Shown one piece after another: positions 32,187 to 40,050 of a stretch of 64,000 nt of DNA (its first letter is position 1; the number at the start of each line of letters is the position of its first letter). The stretch covers positions 124,001-188,000 of the forward strand of contig CAZAYY010000001.1 of assembly GCA_964489525.1 (NCBI GenBank). The letters are read 5' to 3'. The notes under the pieces were generated by a model. The model saw only the letters and a program-made list of their open reading frames with translations. It was not told where the DNA came from and searched no databases. Origin of the DNA: CAZAYY01 sp964489525. Its GTDB lineage: Bacteria; Chloroflexota; Anaerolineae; Anaerolineales; JABWBV01. The position numbers and the translations under genes are program-made.

Positions 32187-33707
32187 ATGAAAACTCCCAT
32201 CCTGGAAATGAAAAGCATCACCAAAGAATTCCCCGGTGTTAAAGCATTGAGCGACGTTACCTTCAGCGTGGAGGAAGGGGAAATTCATGGACTGGTGGGT
32301 GAAAACGGTGCAGGAAAATCCACCCTGATGAAGGTGCTGAGTGGGGTTTATCCCCATGGTACCTACTCAGGCGAAATCATCTTCGCTGGCAAGCTGCAAA
32401 AATTTTCCAATATACGCGACAGCGAAAAAACTGGTATTGCCATTATCTACCAGGAACTGGCATTAATACCTGAAATGACAGTTTATGAGAATATTTTCCT
32501 GGGAAAAGAAATCACAAAAGGTCTGACCATTGATTGGAACGAGACCATCAAACGCGCTGGCGAAGCGCTGCGTAAAGTACGCCTGAACATCAACCCTGAA
32601 ACACCCGTGAGAGAACTAGGCGTAGGTAAGCAGCAGCTTGTTGAAATTGCCAAAGCTCTTAGCAAAGATGTTAAGCTCTTGATTTTGGACGAACCAACCG
32701 CAGCCCTCAATGAAGACGACAGCGAAAACCTGCTTAACCTTTTGCGCGAATTGAAAAGGCAGGGGGTTACGTCTATTTTGATTTCCCATAAACTCAAGGA
32801 AGTCATTGCCATTGCCGACGCTGTCACAGTGCTGCGCGACGGCCAAACCATCTGCACCCTGAAAGCCACCAGGAACGAAATTAGCGAAGCCACACTGATT
32901 CGCAACATGGTCGGTCGGGAAATTAAGGATATTTTCCCCAAGCGCAGCCTGCGAGAACACCAGGAGATCGTCCTGGAAGTGCGCAATTGGAACGCATACA
33001 ACCCCAAATTGGGGCGAAGCATCTTAAAAGAAATCAACTTCAACGTCCGGCGCGGCGAAATTGTTGGCATCGCTGGGCTGATGGGCTCTGGACGCACCGA
33101 ATTGGCGCTGAGCGTTTTTGGCAACCCAGATGGCTATAACATTCAAGGGGAAGTGCTGCTCAAAGGCCAACCACGCCGCTTCCATCACCCCCAGGATGCG
33201 ATTGCTGCCGGAATTGCTTATGTAACAGAAGACCGCAAGGGCAATGGCCTGGTCCTGATCCAAGACATCAAGGAAAACATCACCCTGGCCAATCTAAAAG
33301 CTATCGCCCGCAATCTGGTAGTTAATGCCAATGAAGAGATCAAAGTTTCCAACCATTACAAAACCTCCCTCAACATTAAAACCCCCAGTATCGAACAAAA
33401 AGTGGGGAAACTAAGCGGCGGCAACCAGCAGAAAGTCTCACTTGCCAAATGGCTGTTTGTCAAACCAGATCTGTTGATTTTGGATGAACCTACTCGTGGT
33501 ATTGATGTAGGTGCCAAGTTTGAAATTTATACCATTATGAACCAGCTTGTTGAACAGGGCATGAGTATTATCATGATTTCATCCGAACTGCCCGAAGTGC
33601 TGGGGATGAGCGACCGGGTCTACATCGTATCAGCCGGCCGCATTACAGGCGAACTGCCCATTGCTGAAGCCACCCAAGAAAAAATTATGCACCTGGCCAC
33701 CAACTGA
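32187..33707 (+). CDS. gguA: Monosaccharide ABC transporter, double ATPase subunit (GguA/MmsA-like, 506 aa)
   Basis: The start ATG 32187 (MKTPILEM) has AGGAG 6 nt upstream; the longer frame to 32091 lacks support. Two ATPase domains are visible. Domain 1 (about 5-245) has GENGAGKST, the modified signature ELGVGKQQLVEIAKAL usual for this family's first half, Walker B LLILDEPTAAL and the H-loop LISHKL. Domain 2 (about 255-500) has GLMGSGRTEL, KLSGGNQQKVSLAKWL and LLILDEPTRGIDVGAK. The VYPHGTYSGEI segment in domain 1 is characteristic of the GguA/XylG branch for multiple monosaccharides. It is followed 12 bp later by the permease gene. It energises sugar uptake with the two-domain ChvE-like protein. 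Confidence 0.92.
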   Translation: MKTPILEMKSITKEFPGVKALSDVTFSVEEGEIHGLVGENGAGKSTLMKVLSGVYPHGTYSGEIIFAGKLQKFSNIRDSEKTGIAIIYQELALIPEMTVYENIFLGKEITKGLTIDWNETIKRAGEALRKVRLNINPETPVRELGVGKQQLVEIAKALSKDVKLLILDEPTAALNEDDSENLLNLLRELKRQGVTSILISHKLKEVIAIADAVTVLRDGQTICTLKATRNEISEATLIRNMVGREIKDIFPKRSLREHQEIVLEVRNWNAYNPKLGRSILKEINFNVRRGEIVGIAGLMGSGRTELALSVFGNPDGYNIQGEVLLKGQPRRFHHPQDAIAAGIAYVTEDRKGNGLVLIQDIKENITLANLKAIARNLVVNANEEIKVSNHYKTSLNIKTPSIEQKVGKLSGGNQQKVSLAKWLFVKPDLLILDEPTRGIDVGAKFEIYTIMNQLVEQGMSIIMISSELPEVLGMSDRVYIVSAGRITGELPIAEATQEKIMHLATN

Positions 33708-33718
33708 GGAGGAACCAC

Positions 33719-34903
33719 ATGTCTTTTTTCACCGATCTAATCAAAGTCCTGCGGCAGAACATCCGCGAATATGGTATGTTTATCGCCCTGTTCGTGATTA
33801 TGGCTATCTTTTCTTTCACCACAGATGGCATTTTCATCTCATCGCGCAACATCAGCAACCTGCTCAACCAGACCGGATACATTGCGGTTTTAGCGGTAGG
33901 TATGACCTTGGTGATTGTCATTCGCCATATTGACCTTTCAGTGGGCTTCCTGGCTGGCTTCATGGGAGCAATTGCTGCAATTGCTCTGACATCCTGGGGC
34001 TTGCCAGTTTTCTTGGTGATTCCGCTGGTGTTGGTCCTGGGTGCGGTGGCCGGCTGCGCCACCGCTTTTCCGGTGGCACAACTGGGCATCCCATCCTTTG
34101 TAGCCTCGCTGGCAGGCTGGCTGATTTACCGCGGCGCGATCTTGCTGGTCACACTCAAAACCGGAACCATCATCATTCCAGATACAACCTTTAACGCCAT
34201 CGGTAACGGCTACATACCCGATATTCCCGGTCTGACTTTTTTGCCAGATGTCCATAAGCTGACATTGCTCCTGGGCCTGGTCGCCATTGGATTCTACATC
34301 TACAGCGAAATCAACAGCCGCAAAAACAAAATGGCATATAACTTCGAAGTGCTGAGTCAGGGCGTGTTTGCACTCAAGTTGGTATTTACCTCAGCACTGA
34401 TAGCCCTGATCACCTGGGTACTGGCCGGTTACAACGGTCTTTCTTGGACGGTGGTAGTCGTTTTGATTGTTGTTGGCGTTTACCATTTCATCACCACCCA
34501 GACGGTACTGGGCCGTCACATCTACGCGATGGGTGGCAACCCGGAAGCAGCCCAGCTTAGCGGCATTAACGTTAAACGAATCATTTATGTCGTCTTTGGT
34601 TCAATGGGCATGCTCTCAGCGCTCTCGGGAATCTTGTTTGCCTCGCGCCTGCAGTCGGCAACTACCACTGCCGGAACACTGTTTGAACTGGACGCCATTG
34701 CAGCGGCCTATGTCGGTGGTGTTTCGGCAGCTGGCGGTGTTGGCAAGGTAACCGGCTCAATCATTGGCGCATTGGTGATGCTCTCGCTAACCAGTGGGAT
34801 GAATCTGATGAGCATGGACATCTCGCTGCAATACATCGTACGCGGCGCAGTGCTTGTGGCTGCAGTTGTATTCGACGTAGCCACCCGCACCAGCGCCAAA
34901 TAA
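33719..34903 (+). CDS. gguB: Monosaccharide ABC transporter permease (GguB-like, 394 aa)
   Basis: The start ATG 33719 has AGGAGG 6 nt upstream. The protein has about ten hydrophobic helices. It shows family-typical stretches LLNQTGYIAVLAVGMTLVIV and RHIDLSVGFLAGFMGAIAAI near the N-terminus and HIYAMGGNPEAAQLSGINVK, the cytoplasmic loop that contacts the ATPase. The length of 394 residues matches GguB / multiple-monosaccharide permeases, which are longer than RbsC. It is the last gene of the operon, and a 16-bp stem-loop follows. It also offers the surface on which the ABC-histidine kinase fusion could dock. Confidence 0.92.
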   Translation: MSFFTDLIKVLRQNIREYGMFIALFVIMAIFSFTTDGIFISSRNISNLLNQTGYIAVLAVGMTLVIVIRHIDLSVGFLAGFMGAIAAIALTSWGLPVFLVIPLVLVLGAVAGCATAFPVAQLGIPSFVASLAGWLIYRGAILLVTLKTGTIIIPDTTFNAIGNGYIPDIPGLTFLPDVHKLTLLLGLVAIGFYIYSEINSRKNKMAYNFEVLSQGVFALKLVFTSALIALITWVLAGYNGLSWTVVVVLIVVGVYHFITTQTVLGRHIYAMGGNPEAAQLSGINVKRIIYVVFGSMGMLSALSGILFASRLQSATTTAGTLFELDAIAAAYVGGVSAAGGVGKVTGSIIGALVMLSLTSGMNLMSMDISLQYIVRGAVLVAAVVFDVATRTSAK

Positions 34904-34916
34904 CTCAGCCAAATGG

Positions 34917-34955
34917 TGCAGAGCATAGACATGTGGAGTATGTCTATGCTCTGCA
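34917..34955 (+). terminator. 16-bp perfect stem-loop after the permease gene
   Basis: TGCAGAGCATAGACAT and ATGTCTATGCTCTGCA pair fully around a 7-nt loop, followed by TGTTTT. It is likely the operon terminator, with a short U-tract. Confidence 0.65.
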
Positions 34956-35522
34956 TGTTTTACGAACCGGTTTTTGAACTACTCCCACGCACACCTATTA
35001 TCCCAAGCAATCCGGGCCTGCCTGTTTTTGCCAATAACACTCAGGGGCAACTTTTGGCAAAATTGGGTTCAGGCACATGGAGCATGTTCTGTTTTATTCT
35101 TAGGACATGAAACAGTCAGCAAACTTGCGCTGCATTTAACTTCGTTTTTGAATTGCGCGATGGTGACAGCGCATCAACACCTCAAAAACAAGCCTGATTT
35201 CCAGGAAAAACTTTTGGAAGAACTGGATTCGCTCTACCCCTCTCCACAGATTGCTACCTGGAAAACAAAATCAACTCCACAAAAAACTGCCAGGAATTCC
35301 TGGCAGTTTTTCTTTTAAAAGTTCCACGCGTTTTTATTCGAGGATACCGCCCCACCCTGGCATAAGGGCGTCTTCCGCCTGGTGTACAGAATCTGTAACC
35401 AAATCCCGCTTACCCAAGAATCCACCTCCATCTGCAGCAGGCCAGGTTGTCACAAAAAGTAAGTTTGTTTTTATAATTCCTAAAAATATATCGATATATT
35501 TTTCAATTTTCTAAAATAGATA
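34956..35522. other. Gene-poor spacer
   Basis: No convincing gene. A short frame from ATG 35160 (MVTAHQHLKNKPDF) has no ribosome site and may be a remnant. The only clear structure is the palindromic terminator at 35282-35315. The stretch from 35450 is AT-rich and leads into the promoter at 35523. Confidence 0.4.
35282..35315. terminator. 30-bp palindromic bidirectional terminator
   Basis: AAAAACTGCCAGG, AATT, CCTGGCAGTTTTT form a perfect 13-bp stem bounded by A and T runs, with TTTTTCTTTT downstream. Confidence 0.7.
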
Positions 35523-35550
35523 TTGACATTTTCCGCCAATCCTGTATAAT
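35523..35550 (+). promoter_or_regulatory. Strong promoter for the GKISAEEA-domain operon
   Basis: TTGACA (35523-35528), a 16-bp spacer and TATAAT (35545-35550) are both exact consensus. The first likely gene starts 60 bp downstream. Confidence 0.85.
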
Positions 35551-35610
35551 AAAGATAAAGAGCAACCACGAGTACGGTCTTTGACCAAACTTAACCAGCA
35601 CAGGAACAAT

Positions 35611-35829
35611 ATGACGACAACAAAACATCTGGCGCACAAATTTATCCAGCTGCTCACCCGATTCGTAGGGTCAACTGCCAACAAAGCGCCCCAAAATGAA
35701 GCGGGCTTCGCCCAAGCGATTTACCCATCATCGGCACCGCAGCCGAGCCCCGAATCCGCCGGACATGCGGCGAAAGCCAAGTACGCTTCTCCGAAGTCGG
35801 CCGATACGGATGTAATCCGGATGGCCTGA
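35611..35829 (+). CDS. Small hypothetical protein (72 aa)
   Basis: ATG 35611 has AGGAA 4-5 nt upstream and lies 60 bp after a consensus promoter, so it is the first gene of the operon. An amphipathic N-terminus (LAHKFIQLLTRFVG) is followed by a Ser/Pro/Ala-rich tail (SSAPQPSPESAGHAAKAKYA). No family is recognised. It ends 19 bp before the DUF2089 gene. It could be a genuine small protein or mainly a leader that sets translation of the next gene. Confidence 0.5.
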   Translation: MTTTKHLAHKFIQLLTRFVGSTANKAPQNEAGFAQAIYPSSAPQPSPESAGHAAKAKYASPKSADTDVIRMA

Positions 35830-35848
35830 TAAAACAAAGGAAATTTGT

Positions 35849-36247
35849 ATGGACCCTCTTCTAACCTACTGCCCCGTTTGTGATCGGGCCCACCGGGCCC
35901 GCGAGAGCCTGGTCATCACCCGTCTGGAGTGCCGCCAGTGCGGCACCACAATTGAAGGTGCTTTTACTAGCAGCCAGTTTGCCAACCTTTCCCCGGCCCA
36001 GCTCAATTTTTTGGAACTGTTCATCCGCAGCGAAGGCAAACTCAGCCGGATGGAAAGCGAATTGAATCTCTCTTACCCCACCATTCGCAACCGGCTGCAT
36101 GAAATCATTCGGGCTCTCGGTTACGAAGTGGGCGGCGAAGAGCCTGCCCCCGGGCTGACTGTAGAAGAACGCCAGCGCATCCTGGAAGACCTTAACCAGG
36201 GACACATCACCGCCGAAGAAGCCATGCGCATGCTTGGCAACCCGTAA
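35849..36247 (+). CDS. DUF2089-family zinc-ribbon / HTH protein (132 aa)
   Basis: Two cysteine pairs (YCPVC and CRQC) within the first 35 residues form a zinc ribbon. A helix-turn-helix-like middle follows: LNFLELFIRSEGKLSRMESE, LSYPTIRNRLHEIIRALGY, as in DUF2089 proteins, which are thought to be transcription regulators. The C-terminus (VEERQRILEDLNQGHITAEE, AMRML) is a version of the small helical domain found in the next three proteins. The start has AAGGAAA about 6 nt upstream. As first recognised gene of the operon it may be its regulator, like YvlB/LiaX-type systems that respond to envelope stress. That role is inferred. Confidence 0.85.
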   Translation: MDPLLTYCPVCDRAHRARESLVITRLECRQCGTTIEGAFTSSQFANLSPAQLNFLELFIRSEGKLSRMESELNLSYPTIRNRLHEIIRALGYEVGGEEPAPGLTVEERQRILEDLNQGHITAEEAMRMLGNP

Positions 36248-36299
36248 CCTAAAAACTAAGCCCACCCGGGCCAGGAAAACCACCCTTACCCAACCCTGC

Positions 36300-36341
36300 A
36301 GGAAACTTCGTTTCCTCAGGACACGAAGTTTCCTCTGGAGG
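36300..36341. repeat. GGAAACTTCGTTTCC-type inverted repeat
   Basis: GGAAACTTCGT and ACGAAGTTTCC flank TTCCTCAGGAC just upstream of the ribosome site at 36336. Related copies lie at 41966-42003 and 42444-42530. Confidence 0.6.
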
Positions 36342-36346
36342 AAGCC

Positions 36347-37741
36347 ATGGAAGAAAAAAATAACCAAAAAAGCAAAACGATCGATTTAAGCCCAGAACAA
36401 GCCCTGCCTAATGTAATCGTCGAAGCCCGTGGCCGGCTGAATATCCATGGGTGGAGCGAAACAGCCATTGAGGCTTCAAGCAAGCAAGGCCAGGTGGAAC
36501 TGCACCAGGCCGATCCCATCGGCGATACCCCGGGAGACATTGTTGCCAGCAGCCTGGTTGATCTGAAGCTGCGCATGCCCTCTGATGCCAGCCTGGTGAT
36601 CCAATCTGCCTACAGCGAAACCAGCATTCAGGCCGTCCATGGCCCGATCACCATCCAGGCTGCTTACGGCAAACTGGCACTCCAAGACACCGGCCCGATC
36701 CACATCCAGCAAGCCAATGGCAGCATCAGCGCCAGCCAGGTCAATGGCGATTTCAGCATCGAACGCGCCAGCGGGACCGTGGTAATCCAGGGAGTGACCG
36801 GCACCTTTCACGCCGAATCCATCGGCGGCAACCTGACCTTCAGCCAGGGCGGTAGCGCCGTCCAGGCCACAGTATATGGCAGCGGGTTTTTAGAGATTCA
36901 CCCCAGCGCCATTGAAAGCCAGGCAGTTTACCAGGTCAAAGCATACGGAAACCTGGTTTGCCGGCTGCCCAAAGGCGCCCAAGGCTCCCTGCAGATCAAA
37001 GGCTATGGCGGTGCAGTGATTAAAGCCGGGGAAATCGCCAAGAAAACCAACGGCCCGCAAGTGTTGGAATGCACATTGGGCGATCAGCCCGGCTTCCAGC
37101 TCAACCTGGAAGCCAACGGAAACCTCACCGTACTGGAAGCAGGTATCCTGGCAGATGGTGACCCAGGCCGGGTAGATTTCAACCTTGACTTCGAAACACC
37201 TGAGGATGGCACGCCTGAATCAGATCCATTCGAGGGCAAAGAACCTTCCGTGATCGAGATCGGCAGCCTTGCTGCCGACATTACCCGCCAGGTGCAGGAG
37301 CAATTGGCGGCTCAAATGGCCACCCTGGATTTACAGCTTGAACAATTAGCCTCCAGATTACCCCATATGAGCACGGAAAAACAGGCCGAGGTTATGGAGC
37401 GCGCCCGCGAAAAAACCGAACGGGCTCGCGAAAAAATTCAACGGGCAGCCGAAAAAGCTGCCGAAAAAATGGAACGCAAAATGGAAGCAGCCCAACGCCG
37501 GGCCGAACGCGAAACCGAACGCTTCACCCGAGAAGGCAGCCGGCGTGGTTTCAATTTTCGCTTCAACCTGGGCGGTTTTAGTGCGCCTCGCCCACCCGCC
37601 CCACCAGCCAGCCCGGGTGTCTCCTCCCGCTCCACGGTTAGCGAAGAAGAAAAACTGGCTGTACTCAAAATGCTTGCCGAAAACAAAATTTCTGCCGAAC
37701 AAGCCGATTCGCTGCTGGCAGCGCTGGAAGGTAGGGAGTAA
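36347..37741 (+). CDS. DUF4097-type beta-solenoid protein with coiled coil and SHOCT-like C-terminus (464 aa)
   Basis: GGAGG 5 nt before ATG 36347 supports the start. Residues 15-280 are short beta strands in the pattern 'I-x-G-x-x-G-x-I-x-I', e.g. TSIQAVHGPITIQAAYGKLA and GSISASQVNGDFSIERASGT, typical of DUF4097/adhesin-like or bactofilin-like solenoids. Then comes an acidic linker, a highly charged coiled coil (about 340-385; ERAREKTERAREKIQRAAEK), a short Pro segment, and the 30-residue terminal domain EEEKLAVLKMLAENKISAEQA. No signal peptide is present, so it is probably cytoplasmic or peripheral to the membrane. A scaffold role is suggested only by the fold. Confidence 0.72.
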   Translation: MEEKNNQKSKTIDLSPEQALPNVIVEARGRLNIHGWSETAIEASSKQGQVELHQADPIGDTPGDIVASSLVDLKLRMPSDASLVIQSAYSETSIQAVHGPITIQAAYGKLALQDTGPIHIQQANGSISASQVNGDFSIERASGTVVIQGVTGTFHAESIGGNLTFSQGGSAVQATVYGSGFLEIHPSAIESQAVYQVKAYGNLVCRLPKGAQGSLQIKGYGGAVIKAGEIAKKTNGPQVLECTLGDQPGFQLNLEANGNLTVLEAGILADGDPGRVDFNLDFETPEDGTPESDPFEGKEPSVIEIGSLAADITRQVQEQLAAQMATLDLQLEQLASRLPHMSTEKQAEVMERAREKTERAREKIQRAAEKAAEKMERKMEAAQRRAERETERFTREGSRRGFNFRFNLGGFSAPRPPAPPASPGVSSRSTVSEEEKLAVLKMLAENKISAEQADSLLAALEGRE

Positions 37742-37746
37742 AACCT

Positions 37747-38670
37747 ATGGAAAATACCAGTGATGCTGAGATGTACCCATCTCCCATTGTCCAGGCCCGC
37801 TTGAAAATCCTTGAAATGGTAGAACAAGGCAAAATTAGCGCCGCCGAAGCCGCCGACATGCTTGTAGCCGTGGGGGCTGGGTACAGCGTGAACGCCGAAG
37901 AACAAGAGGATGAACAACAATCAGAATGGACGAGCCCAGCGATGGCCGGTGGGTACACCGAAACACCGCAACCCCGCACCACCGCCGCCTCGCCCCAGGT
38001 CGAATGGGAAGCAGATGCGATCTCGCAACCCTCGCCAGAACAGGAAGTTTCGTCCACGCCAGCTTCAACGCCACCGGGTTTTGCCCAGGAACGAAGCACA
38101 CTTCGCTCACAATCTGAACAACCGCATCAAAGCGCACCGGCTGGCCCCGGAAGAACGTCCTCTCCATCTGGGAACACTTCCAACTTCAGCAGTGGCGAAG
38201 CCGCCAAAATCAAGAAATGGCGCAGTTGGTGGACGATTCCCCTGGCAATCGGGGTGGGCGTCGCTGCATTTAGCGGCTGGCTGATGTATGTTGGCTTCCA
38301 ACGCGAATGGAGTGGGTTTTGGGTAGGTTGTTTATGGCTGCCTCTGCTGATTGGTGTTACGCTCACCACCCTCGGTTGGCTCAGCCGCACCGCCATCTGG
38401 ATGCATGTTCGAGTGAACACAGGCCAGGATGAATGGCCCCGCCGAATCGCCATCAGCATGCCCATTCCCCTACGGCTGACCGCCTGGGCACTAAAAGCCT
38501 TCGGCCATTTTATCCCTTCCGAGGTGCCTTTGCGCAAGCTCAGCCACCCGGATATTGATGAAATCGTCCAGGCGTTGAGCGAATCCCTGCAGCCCGATGA
38601 CCCCCTTTACATTGAAGTGGAAGAAGGCGAAGGGCCGTCCCCACAAAAAGTGCAGGTATTTATTGGATAA
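37747..38670 (+). CDS. Membrane protein with N-terminal SHOCT-like domain and C-terminal domain shared with the next gene (307 aa)
   Basis: GGGAG lies 8 nt before the ATG and the gap from the previous stop is 5 bp. The N-terminus (QARLKILEMVEQGKISAAEA) is the same small domain as in its neighbours. A low-complexity linker (about 60-145) leads to two transmembrane helices (TIPLAIGVGVAAFSGWLMYV; WLPLLIGVTLTTLGWL). The C-terminal about 75 residues (SMPIPLRLTAWALKAFGHFI, then KVQVFIG) match the C-terminal half of the 38793 gene (NVNLPLRLVDAGLNIAGHFV, HVEIFIE). It is probably the membrane anchor of a multi-protein assembly built on these shared domains. Confidence 0.7.
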   Translation: MENTSDAEMYPSPIVQARLKILEMVEQGKISAAEAADMLVAVGAGYSVNAEEQEDEQQSEWTSPAMAGGYTETPQPRTTAASPQVEWEADAISQPSPEQEVSSTPASTPPGFAQERSTLRSQSEQPHQSAPAGPGRTSSPSGNTSNFSSGEAAKIKKWRSWWTIPLAIGVGVAAFSGWLMYVGFQREWSGFWVGCLWLPLLIGVTLTTLGWLSRTAIWMHVRVNTGQDEWPRRIAISMPIPLRLTAWALKAFGHFIPSEVPLRKLSHPDIDEIVQALSESLQPDDPLYIEVEEGEGPSPQKVQVFIG

Positions 38671-38682
38671 ATGCGGCGAGAC

Positions 38683-38746
38683 CCGCTGTACTCAGCGCCC
38701 GCTGTACTCAGCGCCCGCTGTACTCAGCGCCCGCTGTACTCAGCGC
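38683..38746 (+). repeat. Four tandem copies of a 16-bp hairpin unit
   Basis: CCGCTGTACTCAGCGC is repeated exactly four times. Each copy holds CGCTG-TACT-CAGCG, a 5-bp stem with a TACT loop. It fills the gap between the last two genes of the operon, where it could act on mRNA stability or local termination. Confidence 0.9.
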
Positions 38747-38792
38747 CAACGCCCCAACCACAAAATGATGTATGGAAAAAAGGAGTTGTACT

Positions 38793-39197
38793 ATGGCAAC
38801 CACAGAAGAACGCATGAAAATACTGGCAATGATTCAAGAAGGCAAAATCAGCGCTGAAGAAGGCGCCAAGCTGCTCACTGCCCTGGGCAAATCTGCCCAG
38901 GGTGGAATGAAAAAACCAGCCCAGCGCCCAACGCCGTTGGGCACCCGCCCTGGCGGACCGCGCTGGCTGCGGGTACGGGTCACGGATATGAGCACCGGTA
39001 AAACCAAAGTGAACGTCAACCTGCCTCTGCGCCTGGTAGATGCCGGGCTGAATATCGCCGGGCACTTTGTGGAAGATATCAATTTTGAAGAAATTTCCGG
39101 AGCCATTAACGAAGCCCTGGACGAAAATATGACCGGGAAAATTGTCGATGTGGTCGACGGCGAAGACGGCGAACACGTAGAAATTTTTATTGAATAG
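38793..39197 (+). CDS. SHOCT-like / YvlB-N-type domain protein (134 aa)
   Basis: ATG 38793 has AAGGAG 7 nt upstream. The first 35 residues (ERMKILAMIQEGKISAEEGA) are the small helical domain shared across the operon. A Pro-rich linker (about 36-60) precedes a globular domain beginning WLRVRVTDMSTGKTKVNVNL and ending DGEHVEIFIE. That domain is related to the C-terminus of the preceding protein and to LiaX/YvlB-family proteins of envelope stress systems. It has no membrane helix. A very strong terminator follows. The function is unknown. Confidence 0.75.
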   Translation: MATTEERMKILAMIQEGKISAEEGAKLLTALGKSAQGGMKKPAQRPTPLGTRPGGPRWLRVRVTDMSTGKTKVNVNLPLRLVDAGLNIAGHFVEDINFEEISGAINEALDENMTGKIVDVVDGEDGEHVEIFIE

Positions 39198-39282
39198 GGC
39201 CTTGCTGTCGACTTCTGTGGTTGTTCCGGGTACACCAGCCTGGAACCTGTCTGTTATCGTCCGCCTTCAAGATAAACCTGCA

Positions 39283-39332
39283 CACAAAACAACTGGAGTG
39301 GTTAAATTTTTGACCACTCCAGTTGTTTTGTG
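39283..39332. terminator. 20-bp-stem terminator ending the operon
   Basis: CACAAAACAACTGGAGTGGT and ACCACTCCAGTTGTTTTGTG pair perfectly around a 10-nt loop, followed by CTCTTT. It is the longest perfect stem noted in the window outside coding sequence. Confidence 0.85.
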
Positions 39333-39399
39333 CTCTTTGGAAATGTAGAGATGACAACTCACATCCGTTTTTTTGTAAATATAAACGCCGGAAGGTCAC

Positions 39400-39880
39400 T
39401 TTGCTAGCTTAAACTGCTAGATAGTTCCTGGGTTTACTACTCCCTGTTTACGGCACTCTCCGTTGTACTTTCAATCCAGTCATGATCTGCTGCGTTTACC
39501 CCTGGGCTTTTCCAGGTCCATGGTTTTGTTTTTTGGCACTGGCCAGAGCGGGCTCTGTCGGTAGTCCTCATTCCGGGTAAGGTTTGAGTCCGGCCTCCCC
39601 CTCTGACGAATTGTTGGTCATGACGACTCAAAAGTCGCTGCAACCCTTCGGGTTGTCTACCCTTGAGGTTGGACCTTATTTTTTGCTTACTCAACCATTT
39701 GCATGGTGTTCCATGTTTTTCGCATGGTATTCCATGCCCGTGGGCTGGGGCTTTCAGGCGGTTGCATGTCAGTATGTTTCTGGATGTTAAGGTACGGGTT
39801 TGAGTCGTGTCAGGTCTGTATACCAGTGGTTAAAGCGAACCTGTCCGGCGTTATTTGTTAACTTCATTATAGAAAACTAC
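39400..39880. other. Gene-free region rich in hairpins (possible structured RNA or element remnant)
   Basis: No frame here has a ribosome site and family match. The region holds several local stems: GCTAG...CTAG near 39402, CAACCC-TTC-GGGTTG (39640-39655), and two near-identical CATGG-TGTT/TATT-CCATG hairpins (39701-39738). Base composition is more T-rich than neighbouring genes. A 85-codon minus frame (39437-39694) is basic and not recognised. It could be a structured noncoding RNA or the relic of a mobile element. Confidence 0.4.
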
Positions 39881-40038
39881 AAAAGAAAAGCACCTGTCAA
39901 ATGTCCTATTAGAAACAAAAAACTTCCCGATCGAAAAGGGACATATGACACTTGACCATCTTCTGATTTCTTGAAAGTGTGCTTATGCGCAAAATTCAGC
40001 CGGTGGACAGCCAGCAACGAGCAGCCAGCTCAATAGGC

Positions 40039-40044
40039 TATAAT
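40039..40044 (+). promoter_or_regulatory. -10 box of the surface-protein gene
   Basis: TATAAT ends 6 nt before ATG 40051, and no Shine-Dalgarno is present. It is another likely leaderless transcript; the -35 is poor. Confidence 0.55.
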
Positions 40045-40050
40045 ATATTC

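Noticed and set aside
38683..38746. CRISPR array
   Set aside because: Units are 16 bp with no spacers; this is a simple tandem repeat.
39437..39694. Group II intron or IscB/omega-RNA remnant
   Set aside because: Hairpins and a basic 85-codon frame suggested it, but no domain V, reverse transcriptase or nuclease motif could be recognised.
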